Of a stretch of 64,000 bases of DNA, positions 42,912 through 51,940 are shown in pieces. The stretch's first letter is position 1; each line of letters starts with the position of its first letter. The notes below the pieces were generated by a model that had not been told where the DNA came from, searched no databases, and worked only from the letters and a program-made list of their open reading frames with translations. The DNA lies in the NCBI RefSeq assembly GCF_002002725.1, contig NZ_MUNW01000049.1, positions 186,001 through 250,000 of the forward strand, written 5' to 3'. The DNA is from Sinorhizobium sp. A49 (GTDB lineage: Bacteria > Pseudomonadota > Alphaproteobacteria > Rhizobiales > Rhizobiaceae). The translations under genes and the position numbers were made by a program.

Positions 42912-43916
42912 ATGACGGAAGAGACCCGCACCGGCGTCAACCGCCGCAACATTCTGAAGCTTACGGCCGCAGCCGGCATCGTTGCGGGGTCGGGGCTTCT
43001 GACGAGCCGCGCCTCCTTCGCTCAGGGCGAGCTCTCGCTGAAGGGCAAACGCATCGGCATCAGCACCGCCGGTACGGACCATTTCTTCGATCTGCAGGCT
43101 TACAATGCCCAGGTCGAAGAGGTGAAGCGCCTCGGTGGCGAGCCGATCGCTGTCGATGCCGGTCGCAACGACGGCAAGCTCGTCTCCCAGCTTCAAACCC
43201 TTATCGCGCAGAAGCCGGATGCCATCGTCCAGCTTCTCGGCACGCTGAGCGTGATCGATCCGTGGCTGAAGAAAGCGCGCGATGCGGCCATTCCGGTCTT
43301 CACGATCGATGTCGGTTCGGTGAACTCGATCAACAACTCCACGTCCGACAACTGGGGCATCGGCAAGGACCTCGCTCTCCAGCTCGTTTCCGATATCGGG
43401 GGAGAGGGCAATATTGTCGTGTTCAATGGCTTTTACGGCGTCACGCCATGCGCGATCCGCTATGATCAGCTTGTCAACGTCATCAAGTACTTCCCGAAGG
43501 TGCAGATCGTGCAGCCGGAGCTGCGCGACGTGATCCCGAACACGGTGCAGGACGCCTTCACCCAGATTACGGCGATCCTCAACAAGTATCCTGAGAAGGG
43601 GTCCATCAAGGCGATCTGGTCTGCCTGGGACATTCCGCAGCTTGGCGCGACGCAGGCTTTGACCGCCGCAGGCCGCACCGAGATCAAGACCTATGGCGTC
43701 GACGGCAGTCCGGAAGTCCTCCAACTCGTCGCCGACGCAAATTCGCCGGCGGCTGCCGACGTCGCCCAACAACCGGCAGAACTCGGTCGCGTCGCGATCC
43801 AGAACGTCGCCAGATACCTCGCCGGCGAGACGTTAGCGCGCGAAACCTATGTGCCTGCTCTGCTCGCCAACAAGCAGAATGTCGGCGAGATCTCCAGGAA
43901 GCTCGGCATCGGCTGA
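42912..43916 (+). CDS. CUT2-type ABC transporter, periplasmic binding protein with twin-arginine signal
   Basis: This 334-residue binding protein has a type I fold. The N-terminus NRRNILKLTAAAGIVAG has the twin-arginine pattern R-R-x-x-L-K and ends RASFA/QGEL near residue 38, so export by the Tat route in folded form is likely. Fold motifs are KGKRIGISTAGTDHFFDLQAYN, QKPDAIVQLLGTLSVIDPW, IPVFTIDVGSVNS and IKAIWSAWDIPQLGATQAL. The ATG at 42912 is better placed than 42900, which touches the AAAGGA site. The ligand is unknown; sugar-type folds also bind other small molecules. Confidence 0.88.
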   Translation: MTEETRTGVNRRNILKLTAAAGIVAGSGLLTSRASFAQGELSLKGKRIGISTAGTDHFFDLQAYNAQVEEVKRLGGEPIAVDAGRNDGKLVSQLQTLIAQKPDAIVQLLGTLSVIDPWLKKARDAAIPVFTIDVGSVNSINNSTSDNWGIGKDLALQLVSDIGGEGNIVVFNGFYGVTPCAIRYDQLVNVIKYFPKVQIVQPELRDVIPNTVQDAFTQITAILNKYPEKGSIKAIWSAWDIPQLGATQALTAAGRTEIKTYGVDGSPEVLQLVADANSPAAADVAQQPAELGRVAIQNVARYLAGETLARETYVPALLANKQNVGEISRKLGIG

Positions 43917-43921
43917 TCCGG

Positions 43922-43969
43922 CCTCGACAACGGATTGCGACGGAAGGCTGCGATCCATCCGTTCCGAGG
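43922..43969 (+). other. Intercistronic imperfect hairpin after the binding-protein gene
   Basis: CCTCGACAACGGAT (43922-43935) pairs with ATCCGTTCCGAGG (43957-43969), leaving one mismatch and one bulge. It starts 6 bases after the stop codon. It is the weakest of the five such hairpins in the window. Confidence 0.5.
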
Positions 43970-43989
43970 ATGTGCAGGAGAAAGCGGCA

Positions 43990-45525
43990 ATGGTTGAAAC
44001 GGTGAGGGGCGAAGTCGGCGACATCATTCGCCTTGACGCCATCGTGAAGCGGTTCGGAGGCGCGCAAGCGCTTTCCGGTGCGTCAATGGCCGTCAAGCGC
44101 GGCACGGTGCACGGTCTCGTTGGCCAGAACGGCGCCGGCAAGTCGACGCTGATCAAGCTGCTCGCCGGCCTGCATGAGGCAGACGAGGGCAGGATCGAGA
44201 TCGATGGCAAGGCCTATGACCGGCTGACACCGCATCTGGTCGAGGAACTCGGCATCCACTTCATCCATCAGGATCGCCTGCTGGTTCCGACCTTCACGGT
44301 GGGCGAAGCGCTCTTTCTCGGTCGCGAACCGCGTATTGCAGGAACGCCGTTCCTTGATCGTGCGCTGATGCGTCGCCGGTCTGGGGAGATACTCGATCGC
44401 TACTTCGGCCTGCGGCTGCCGCATTCAGCGCTGATCGCGGACCTTTCGGCTGCCGAAAAGCAGATCGTCCAGATCACGCGGGCGCTGCTCGACAACCCGA
44501 AGGTCCTCGTCTTCGACGAGCCGACGGCAGCACTCGTCCGGCGCGAGGCGGATCTTCTGTTCCAACTCATCCGACGCCTTCGAGACGATGGCGTCACGAT
44601 CATCTACATCTCGCATTACCTCGGCGAAATCGCCGCACTTTGCGATACGGTGACGGTCCTGCGCAACGGCCGCGATGTCGCGACGCTGCCGGTCAAGCAA
44701 ACCTCGGCTGCCGAAATCGGCGCGCTGATGGTCAACCGCGAGATCGGCGATCTGTATCCGAAGCCGCACGTCGTTGCCGGCGAGGCGCTGCTTGCGGTGA
44801 ATGCTCTCAGCCTGGCGAACCGCTACGCCAACGTGTCCTTCACGCTGCACAAGGGGGAGGTGCTTGGGTTGACGGGGCTCTTGGGATCGGGTGCAAAAGA
44901 AATCCTCCGCACGTTTTTCGGCCTGGAAACGGCGACCGCCGGCTCGGTGGCGGTCAAGGGCGAGCCGATCTTCACCGCAACTCCGGCGAAGGCCACGGCC
45001 AAAAGCCTCGCACTTGTGCCGGAAGACCGCCGACGGGACGGTGTGGCGCTCGAACTCTCGGTCACGGAAAACACGACGCTTGCCAGCCTCGACCGCTTCT
45101 CCAGGGGGGTGCTCGATCGGGCCGCCGAAAGACGCGCGACCGAAGACCTCGTCAAACGCCTGCAGATCAAGACGGATGGTATCGAAGCGCTGGTCAAGAC
45201 GCTGTCCGGCGGCAACCAGCAGAAGGTGGCGATTGCCAAATGGCTGAGCCGCCAGTCCGAGATCTACCTGCTCGACGAGCCGACTGTTGGCGTCGATATC
45301 GCGGCCAAGGTCGAGATCTACACGCTGATTGGCGAGCTTGCCCAACGCGGCGCAGGCATCATCGTGCTTTCGTCCGACATTGAGGAACTGCTCGGGGTAA
45401 CCGACCGCATCCTCGTCTTCTTCCGCGGTCAGGTCACGCGGGAATTCATTTCCTCCCAAACGAGCACCGATCAGATCCTTTCGGAAGTGACGGGCGCCTA
45501 CGAGACGCTGAGCAATGTTGGTTGA
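43990..45525 (+). CDS. CUT2-type ABC transporter, double ATP-binding protein
   Basis: This 511-residue ATPase has two nucleotide-binding domains. The first has Walker [33 protein letters not shown] as signature and Walker B VLVFDEPTAALVRRE. The second has the degenerate GLLGSGAKEILRTFFG, signature [15 protein letters not shown] and Walker B IYLLDEPTVGVDIAAK. A CAGGAG site precedes the ATG at 43990; the upstream open frame lacks homology. Its 3' end overlaps the first permease start. It is about 40% like the ATPase of the polyol operon by eye, so the two are separate systems. Confidence 0.93.
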   Translation: MVETVRGEVGDIIRLDAIVKRFGGAQALSGASMAVKRGTVHGLVGQNGAGKSTLIKLLAGLHEADEGRIEIDGKAYDRLTPHLVEELGIHFIHQDRLLVPTFTVGEALFLGREPRIAGTPFLDRALMRRRSGEILDRYFGLRLPHSALIADLSAAEKQIVQITRALLDNPKVLVFDEPTAALVRREADLLFQLIRRLRDDGVTIIYISHYLGEIAALCDTVTVLRNGRDVATLPVKQTSAAEIGALMVNREIGDLYPKPHVVAGEALLAVNALSLANRYANVSFTLHKGEVLGLTGLLGSGAKEILRTFFGLETATAGSVAVKGEPIFTATPAKATAKSLALVPEDRRRDGVALELSVTENTTLASLDRFSRGVLDRAAERRATEDLVKRLQIKTDGIEALVKTLSGGNQQKVAIAKWLSRQSEIYLLDEPTVGVDIAAKVEIYTLIGELAQRGAGIIVLSSDIEELLGVTDRILVFFRGQVTREFISSQTSTDQILSEVTGAYETLSNVG

Positions 45526-46567
45526 CGCCCCATACTACATTCCCGGCTCTTTGGCGGAACCGGCTGCAGGCAACCCGCAGGAGCCGCGAAATGACCGACC
45601 CGCATACGGGCGGCAGGCCGCAGCACTTGCGTTACGGGGAGGCTCGCTGGCCGTCTTCATCGGCGTCCTTGTGTTCTTCTCCGTGACCGCGCCGTTCTTC
45701 CTGACGGTCGGCAATATCGGAAACGTGCTCGGACAATCCGCCATAGCCGGCGTTCTTGCCATTGGCCTGACGATCGTTGTGATCGGTGGCGGTTCCAACG
45801 TCGTGACGGGTGGCATCGACCTTTCGCTCGCCGCCAACATGGGCCTGAGCGCGGCCGTCTATGCGACGCTGGTGCAGGCGGGACAGGGCGACGCAGTGGC
45901 AATCATGGCGGCTTTGGGGACCGGGCTTGTCATTGGTGCGGTCAACGCGGCCGCGGTTACGCTTGCCGGCATCGTGCCACTGTTGGCGACGCTTGCCGTC
46001 ATGAACGTTGTCGCGGGCCTCGAACTTGTGCTTACTCAAAACACCGTCGTGCCGGCTTCGAGCGAGCTCCTGGCCGCCCTGTCCGCCAGCGGGCCGTTGG
46101 GTATTCCCGTGCTCGCCTATGTTCTACTCGGCTTCACGCTGCTCGTTGCCGCCGCCGTGCAGTTTACTCCGCTGGGGCTCAGGCTCTATGCGGTCGGCGA
46201 GTTCCCGCAGGCGGCGCGCGCCGCGGGGCTGCCCGTCAAGGCCTTCGTGGCCGGGTCCTTCATCGCGAGTGGCCTGTGCGGCGGGATCGCCGGGATCCTC
46301 TCGGTGTCCTTTCTCAGCGGCAGCACGACTGGGGCGGGGGATATGCTGTTGCCGGTCGTCGTGACCGCGTTGCTCGGCTCGGTGTTTTCGCGCCGGCTGG
46401 TGCCGACGATCACGGGAACGCTGCTCTCGACGCTGTTCGTCGGGTTCTTGATCAACGGTTTCCAGCTCCTCAACATCTCGAGCACGCTGGTGAGCGGCGT
46501 TCAGGGCTTGCTCATCCTGCTCGTGGTGTCCGCAACGACGCTGCTGCGTCGCCAGGAGAATATCTGA
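45515..46567 (+). CDS. CUT2-type ABC transporter, permease 1
   Basis: This 350-residue permease has a 40-residue polar N-terminus followed by about ten helices starting SLAVFIGVLVFFSV. The family loop is IGLTIVVIGGGSNVVTGGIDLSLAAN, extended by a few residues compared with the usual V-G-G-I-D-L-S-V. Near the C-terminus LPVVVTALLGSVFSRRLVPTITGTLL replaces the usual G-G-x-S-x-x-G-G. The start lies 11 bases inside the ATPase gene. Two permease genes imply a heterodimer, as in LsrC/LsrD. Confidence 0.92.
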   Translation: MLVDAPYYIPGSLAEPAAGNPQEPRNDRPAYGRQAAALALRGGSLAVFIGVLVFFSVTAPFFLTVGNIGNVLGQSAIAGVLAIGLTIVVIGGGSNVVTGGIDLSLAANMGLSAAVYATLVQAGQGDAVAIMAALGTGLVIGAVNAAAVTLAGIVPLLATLAVMNVVAGLELVLTQNTVVPASSELLAALSASGPLGIPVLAYVLLGFTLLVAAAVQFTPLGLRLYAVGEFPQAARAAGLPVKAFVAGSFIASGLCGGIAGILSVSFLSGSTTGAGDMLLPVVVTALLGSVFSRRLVPTITGTLLSTLFVGFLINGFQLLNISSTLVSGVQGLLILLVVSATTLLRRQENI

Positions 46568-46568
46568 T

Positions 46569-47558
46569 ATGCCGGCTCGCCAGCTTTCCGTTTCGATCCC
46601 GACAGTCACCCGCAGCATAGGGCGCCACGCGCTGATCGCAGCGCTTGCAGCCGTCTTCGTCCTCTTCGCATGGCTTGCGCCCGCGTTTCTTTCCGGGGCC
46701 AACCTGCTCAGTGTGCTGGTCAACAATTTTGCGCTTCTCGCCATCGTCGCAACTGCCATGACCTTCGCCGTCTCTGCCGGCGGTATCGACCTCTCGGTCG
46801 GCACCGCCATCGATTTCGCGAGCTTTGCCTTTGTCTCCCTCGTTCTAGCCGGGCAGCCTATCCCGCTTGCCGCACTTGGCGGACTTGCCGGCGGTGTTGT
46901 CGTCGGCCTTTTCAATGCGGTTCTGATTGCGGGTATCGGCATTTCGCCGTTCCTTGCCACGCTCGGCACACTCTTCGTCGGTCGCAGTGTGCAACAGTTG
47001 CTGACCAATGGCGGCAACCCGGTCTATCTGCCGCCAACGGGTGTGCCGGACGCCTTCCGTTTCCTCGGCCACGGCACCATCGTGGGCATTCCGGTCCCGC
47101 TCCTCGTTGCTGCTTTGGTGATCGCCGGCGCTTGGCTTGGCCTGTCGCGCTCAAGGTTCGGTCGCGTGGTGCTTGCAACCGGCATTCAGGCCAGCGTTGT
47201 GCGCTATTCGGGCATTGCGTTGCGGCGTTACACGGCCGCGACCTACATCCTCGTGTCGGGTATCGCTGCCGTTGTCGGCTTGATCCTGACATCGACCGTG
47301 ACCGTCTATATTCCGTCGTCCGGCAACGCCTTCCTGCTCAATGCCATTGGCGCGACCTTTATCGGTACGACGCTGAGTCCGCATGGTCGGCCGAACATCC
47401 CTGGCACGGTGCTCGGCGTGCTTCTTCTCAGCATTGTCGCCAATGGCCTGCTTCTCTCTGGCCTGAACTTCTACTGGCAGCAGGTCGGCACAGGACTTCT
47501 CATTTTCTCGGTTCTTGCGATCGGCTTTGCCAACCGCAAGGCGGCTGCCAGGACCTGA
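46569..47558 (+). CDS. CUT2-type ABC transporter, permease 2
   Basis: This 329-residue permease of the same family as the preceding gene has about ten helices. Motifs are ATAMTFAVSAGGIDLSVGTAIDFASF, GISPFLATLGTLFVGRSVQQLL and LNAIGATFIGTTLSPHGRPNIPGTVLG. It starts one base after the stop of permease 1. The transporter set is therefore binding protein, double ATPase and two permeases. A monooxygenase gene follows after 189 bases, in the same direction. Confidence 0.92.
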   Translation: MPARQLSVSIPTVTRSIGRHALIAALAAVFVLFAWLAPAFLSGANLLSVLVNNFALLAIVATAMTFAVSAGGIDLSVGTAIDFASFAFVSLVLAGQPIPLAALGGLAGGVVVGLFNAVLIAGIGISPFLATLGTLFVGRSVQQLLTNGGNPVYLPPTGVPDAFRFLGHGTIVGIPVPLLVAALVIAGAWLGLSRSRFGRVVLATGIQASVVRYSGIALRRYTAATYILVSGIAAVVGLILTSTVTVYIPSSGNAFLLNAIGATFIGTTLSPHGRPNIPGTVLGVLLLSIVANGLLLSGLNFYWQQVGTGLLIFSVLAIGFANRKAAART

Positions 47559-47747
47559 AGTCTTGCTGCGCGATCTTGCCCTCAACGTCGGCATCGATCA
47601 CCGGTTTCGTGGTGGCGGTATCCGAACATGCCAACACGCCAGAGCCCGAATGCGCTCAAGATAAAGTGGATAAAAACAGACTGTTAGCCGCGTTACTGCT
47701 GTAGAAATGATGCCGGTTGGCATCTCGTCACTGCACTGGAGAATGCC

Positions 47748-49163
47748 ATGACCCGCCACATCCGTTTCAACGCCTTCGATATGAACTGTGTCGGCCATCA
47801 GTCACCGGGCCTCTGGGCGCATCCGCGCGACAAGTCCTCGAAGTACAAGGACCTTGACTATTGGCAGGATCTGGCACGCACGCTGGAACGCGGCGTTTTT
47901 GACGGTATCTTCATCGCCGACGTCATCGGCTATTACGACGTCTACAAAGGCTCGAACTACCATGCCATTCATCAGGCGGCGCAGATCCCGGTCAATGATC
48001 CGCTGCAGCTTGTCGCGCCCATCGCTCTTGCCACCGAGCATCTCGGCATCGGCCTCACCGCTTCCACCTCATTCGAGCACCCCTATACGTTCGCCCGGCG
48101 CCTCGCCACAGCCGATCACCACTCCAAGGGCCGCCTGGGCTGGAACATCGTCACGTCCTATCTGGAAAGCGGTGCGAAGAATGTCGGGCAGGGCGGCTTG
48201 CGCAAGCACGACAACCGCTACGAGGTCGCCGCCGAGTATGTCGAGGTGCTCTACAAGCTGCTCGAAGGATCGTGGGAAGAAGGCGCGGTGGTGCGCGATG
48301 GAAGCAAGCGCATTTTCACCCATCCGGAAAAGGTCCATGAAATCGCCCACAAGGGCAAGTTCTTCGAGGTTCCAGGTTACGGCCTGACGGAGCCGTCGCC
48401 GCAACGCACGCCGGTTCTCTATCAGGCTGGCGCATCCGGTCCCGGAAAGGCCTTTGCCGCAGCCCACGCGGAATGCATCTTCGTGGCAGCGCCGACCAAG
48501 TCGGTGCTGAAGGCCTATGTTGCCGATATCCGTCAAAGGATCGCCGATGCCGGCCGCGACCCGAAGAAAGTCTATATCTACACGTTGATCACGATCATAA
48601 CCGACGAGACCGAAGAAAAGGCGCAGCGGAAGTTTGAGGATTACAAGAGCTACGTTTCCTACGACGGTTCACTGACGTTCATGTCGGGCTGGAGCGGGAT
48701 CGATTTCGGCCAGTACGCCCCGACCGACGTTGTAGAAAGGATCGAGACCAATGCGATCCACTCCTTTGTCGAGCATGTCGCCGGCGGCGACAGGTCCTGG
48801 ACAATCGACGAACTCGCCCAGTTCGGCGGCATCGGCGGTATGGGTCCGGTGTTTGTCGGTTCGCCGACCCGTATCTCCGACATTTTGCAGGAATGGGTAG
48901 ACGACACGGATGTTGACGGCTTCAACATTGCTTATGCGGTGACACCAGACAGTTTCGAGGATGTCGTCGCGCATATCGTGCCAGAGCTGCAAAAGCGTGG
49001 AGCCTATCCCACGACCTACAAGCCGGGCACGTTGCGCGAAAAACTCTTCGGCGAAGGTCCCTATCTGCCGAAGGTTCACCCGGCAGATGGCTACCGCGAT
49101 ATCGAAGCGGTGAAGCAACGTGATGCTGAGGGCGTGCCGGTGCTAAAGACGGCTAACGCCTGA
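47748..49163 (+). CDS. FMNH2-dependent monooxygenase, NtaA/SnaA/DszA family
   Basis: This 471-residue luciferase-like monooxygenase uses reduced flavin supplied by a separate reductase. Family features are FNAFDMNCVGHQSPGLWAHP at the start, then FDGIFIADVIGYYDVYKGS, LTASTSFEHPYTFARRLATADHHSKGRLGWNIVTSYLESGAKN, TPVLYQAGASGPGKAFAAAHAECIF and DGFNIAYAVTPDSFEDVV. The LGWNIVTS segment is diagnostic. Members oxidise nitrilotriacetate, dibenzothiophene sulfone, or other organosulfur and nitrogen compounds. Placement after metQNI and a CUT2 importer points to use of an organic sulfur source. A GGAGA-type site precedes the ATG. No flavin reductase gene is next to it. Confidence 0.92.
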   Translation: MTRHIRFNAFDMNCVGHQSPGLWAHPRDKSSKYKDLDYWQDLARTLERGVFDGIFIADVIGYYDVYKGSNYHAIHQAAQIPVNDPLQLVAPIALATEHLGIGLTASTSFEHPYTFARRLATADHHSKGRLGWNIVTSYLESGAKNVGQGGLRKHDNRYEVAAEYVEVLYKLLEGSWEEGAVVRDGSKRIFTHPEKVHEIAHKGKFFEVPGYGLTEPSPQRTPVLYQAGASGPGKAFAAAHAECIFVAAPTKSVLKAYVADIRQRIADAGRDPKKVYIYTLITIITDETEEKAQRKFEDYKSYVSYDGSLTFMSGWSGIDFGQYAPTDVVERIETNAIHSFVEHVAGGDRSWTIDELAQFGGIGGMGPVFVGSPTRISDILQEWVDDTDVDGFNIAYAVTPDSFEDVVAHIVPELQKRGAYPTTYKPGTLREKLFGEGPYLPKVHPADGYRDIEAVKQRDAEGVPVLKTANA

Positions 49164-49269
49164 CGGGTGGTGAGTTCAAGGTCGCCCCGGTACGCTCATC
49201 CGCGCAGCACCCGGTACAACGCAGTTGCTTTGGCTCACGTGTACTCGCCTGACGGATTCAGCGCATCGC

Positions 49270-49461
49270 TCAGCGGAAGCGCGGGGGTTTTAGCGGGGCG
49301 TTGGTTTCGAGCTCATGTCTGCTCGCGAACCTCCCGAGCAGCGAAAGGAGCTTTCCCTGTTCCTTGCTGTTTATGCTGTGCCGGACGCAGTGTTCTACGA
49401 CATCGAACACCGGTTTGGGCGGTTGCGTATTCAACCGTTGCTCAGGGGTATGTTTGGACAT
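49270..49461 (-). CDS. Small conserved-looking protein of unknown function
   Basis: This 63-residue protein begins MSKHTPEQRLNTQPPKPVF and contains FDVVEHCVRHSINSKEQGKLLSLLGRF, a helical amphipathic segment, and ends NAPLKPPRFR. A very good ribosome-binding site, GGAGG, lies seven bases before the ATG. I do not recognise the family. It converges with the monooxygenase gene and is flanked by noncoding sequence. The ribosome-binding site and the balanced composition are the main support. Confidence 0.5.
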   Translation of the reverse strand: MSKHTPEQRLNTQPPKPVFDVVEHCVRHSINSKEQGKLLSLLGRFASRHELETNAPLKPPRFR

Positions 49462-49629
49462 GACTGCACCTCCGGTGGAATAACGCCCGTGGGGCGTGCG
49501 AGTTCCATCGGTTCAGCACTTTCTTGTCCCGCCTCAAGTTCGCTCTGGCCAAGCTGGGACATGCTAACGGTTCGGCAAGGCAGCCGGGACAGTCGCACAA
49601 AAGTGTCGTCCCTTTTTCTTTTCCTGCCC

Positions 49630-49896
49630 TCAGCGACCACCCATCGTCAGGGGTGGTCGAAACATGCGCAGATACGGTTCGATGCTGTTTTCGATCTCCC
49701 TGCAAGTTCGCTCGTATTCCTCGATCAAAGACTGATCAGGGTGATCGCTCGAACGCAGGGCATCGAGCTGCATCGACGCTTCCGCATAGGCGACGAAAAT
49801 CTCGTTCAATGAAGGGCTCTTCAAGTCCGACAGAACATGCCGATAGAGAGGCAAGCGCAGCTTCAACCTCGCCCTGCCGATCTTCTCCATTTTCAT
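49630..49896 (-). CDS. Small hypothetical protein
   Basis: This 88-residue protein begins MKMEKIGRARLKLRLPLYRH and contains two helical stretches: NEIFVAYAEASMQLDALRSS and SLIEEYERTCREIENSIEPYL. It is mixed in charge with no membrane segment. GGAG six bases before the ATG at 49896 supports this start; 49902 and 49890 are alternatives. No family recognised. It is on the same strand as the small gene at 49270 but separated by 168 bases. Confidence 0.5.
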   Translation of the reverse strand: MKMEKIGRARLKLRLPLYRHVLSDLKSPSLNEIFVAYAEASMQLDALRSSDHPDQSLIEEYERTCREIENSIEPYLRMFRPPLTMGGR

Positions 49897-50200
49897 TTGC
49901 ATCTCCGTATCGCTGCGAGATCACAAGCTCTTGCGGGCTCAACTTCGTAACGTGCGAAAGGTTCCCCCGCTTCCAACCGACGCATACAGATCCGCGGGAT
50001 ACATCAGCCTGTGGCTGATCTGGTCGCCTGCGTTGGCCCGAGACGCAGGACGTGCCTTGCTGCCCGCAAGTGGAACGTTGCGGTGCCGAACGTCCATCGT
50101 CGGCCACGATGGACGCCGTTGAAAGTGCCGCTGATCCAGGCAGGTGCGACGGCCTTGAAGGGCCGTCGTGTCCTCGGCGTAGGTCGCGCCGAAAGAAAGC
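49897..50200. other. Intergenic region with a hairpin after the M14 gene
   Basis: About 300 bases, no gene seen. CGACGGCC (50147-50154) and GGCCGTCG (50161-50168) form a perfect 8-bp stem around TTGAAG, 33 bases past the carboxypeptidase stop codon on the minus strand. With no T-run, it is terminator-like only. Confidence 0.45.
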
Positions 50201-51940
50201 CTATGCGACTGCCATCATCGATTGAAACGCGTCGTAGGCCGCCAGAACCGTCTCCCGTTGAGCGTCATGGCCGGCCACGAAGGCGTCGCCATAGATGGTT
50301 TCGTCGGGATATTCCGTGATCAGCGTCAACGGCGCCTTGTGGCGATCGTCGACGGAAATCATGCAGGGGAAGCCGTTGATGATGCGGAAGCCGGTTTCGC
50401 CGGCATGGGTCTCGTAAAGCGCGATCTGCCTGTTGTTGTACGCAAGCAGGCCGGGGACAGCAGCGAGACGCGCCGTCACCGCTTCGATCAGCTGTTCGGC
50501 GCGAGCCTCCCAGTCGGCGTGGTGGCGCATGATCAGGAAGAAGCCCTTCGGCAAGGTCCACATGGCAAAGCCGCGTGGCACATAGCCCGACAGCGGCCGC
50601 GTCCACTCGTGCGAGGGGTAGCCGTGCAGGTTGACGTGAAGCTCGGCACCCGACAGCGCATCCGCCTCGTTGCGGATCGCCCGCTCGTTAAGGGCGGCGC
50701 CGACGCGGTATTCGAGATCGTCGCCCAGGGCCGTGTAGCGGGCTGCGTGATGCATGTGCAGCGGGTTGTCGGCGCGCAGGCGCTGGTGAACGGCGTAGCC
50801 GTCGGGGTTCTCGAGCGGCGAGATGGTGAAGTGTGCGCCGGAGCGTGCAGCAAGCGTCTGGGCTGCTCGAAGCGCGCCGACGATGCCGGTGGTCTCGTTG
50901 GGGTGTTGGCCGCCGCTGATCATCACGGCAGCATCGCTGCCCTTGTGGTAGCGTGCCTTGACGGGACGACCGGCGCGCGAGACCGCCTCGAAAGGCTGGC
51001 CGTCGACTTTTCCCAGTTCGGCATGGATCTGGGCAACTGCGAGCGGTGCCCGCGCGGTGTCGACAGGCTGGATCTCGCCATCGGCGTCTGCCGTGGCGAG
51101 CGGCCGTGTTTCGACGCGGATTGTGGGCTTGCCCTCGTCAAAGACGATTTCCGGCACGATCTGGCCCGGCTTCAGGCCGCGGTCGCCAAGAGGCCGGCCC
51201 GACTTCTTCTGAAAGACTTCGAGCAGTGAAAAGTAGAAGTCCTCGTGCAGCGCCTCGCGCAGGCTGACGACCTCTTCGCCGACCGGCAGTCGTAGGTCGT
51301 TGATCGGCAGCGTTGCGCGGATGTTGAGTTCGTCGAAATAAGGTTCGCTGTCGCCCCAGCCATGTTCGGCGATCGCCCGCATAGCGCCTGTAAACAGCCG
51401 CTCATAGTCGGTTTCGAGATGGCATTCGCGCCGCTTGCTGCTCGTGTCGTCCAGACGGACCCAGCCGGTCGGCGACAGCAGCGTTTCGCCGATGAAATCG
51501 CTGTGCTGGCGGTTGGGCGCGAACACCGCGTGTGTCTGCGTGCGGCCGTCGGCAAAGGTCAGCGCGACGTCGTAGGTCAGCGCCTGTTCGCTGCCGCCGA
51601 CAAACGTGATCGCGGCATCGCGGACCAGTGCTGCCAACGGATAGGCCTCGAGCAAGAAGCGGTTTGCCGGGCAGCCTTCCGGCTGCGGATAGCGGATGTC
51701 GACGCGCTTCAACGTCTTGAGATCAATCTCCTCGAGGAAGAAATGCAGGAGAGGCTTGTATGCGCTCCTGAACTTTGCCTCGACGCCGAAGGCGGCGAGC
51801 TTCTGCTCGGCCGCCTTGCGGCTTTCACGGTCATCGAAGAGCCATGCCTCCAGCCGGGTGCCGCGGGCGGCCTCCTTGCCGTAGGTTGCGAGCATGGTGT
51901 CGAGCGTGCGCTCGAAGGTCCCTTCGAATATCGTGGTCAT
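50201..51940 (-). CDS. M14-family zinc carboxypeptidase
   Basis: This 579-residue protein has its catalytic M14 domain in the C-terminal half. AVMISGGQHPNETTGIVGAL gives the H-x-x-E zinc pair and AELHVNLHGYPSHEW the third zinc His. The first 300 residues form a domain I cannot assign. There is no signal peptide, so it should act in the cytoplasm on imported peptides or amides. The start at 51940 overlaps the stop of the upstream permease gene (ATGA), placing it as the last gene of the MarR/peptide importer operon. The catalytic Glu near the C-terminus may be in LTLITEYPDETIYG. Confidence 0.87.
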   Translation of the reverse strand: MTTIFEGTFERTLDTMLATYGKEAARGTRLEAWLFDDRESRKAAEQKLAAFGVEAKFRSAYKPLLHFFLEEIDLKTLKRVDIRYPQPEGCPANRFLLEAYPLAALVRDAAITFVGGSEQALTYDVALTFADGRTQTHAVFAPNRQHSDFIGETLLSPTGWVRLDDTSSKRRECHLETDYERLFTGAMRAIAEHGWGDSEPYFDELNIRATLPINDLRLPVGEEVVSLREALHEDFYFSLLEVFQKKSGRPLGDRGLKPGQIVPEIVFDEGKPTIRVETRPLATADADGEIQPVDTARAPLAVAQIHAELGKVDGQPFEAVSRAGRPVKARYHKGSDAAVMISGGQHPNETTGIVGALRAAQTLAARSGAHFTISPLENPDGYAVHQRLRADNPLHMHHAARYTALGDDLEYRVGAALNERAIRNEADALSGAELHVNLHGYPSHEWTRPLSGYVPRGFAMWTLPKGFFLIMRHHADWEARAEQLIEAVTARLAAVPGLLAYNNRQIALYETHAGETGFRIINGFPCMISVDDRHKAPLTLITEYPDETIYGDAFVAGHDAQRETVLAAYDAFQSMMAVA

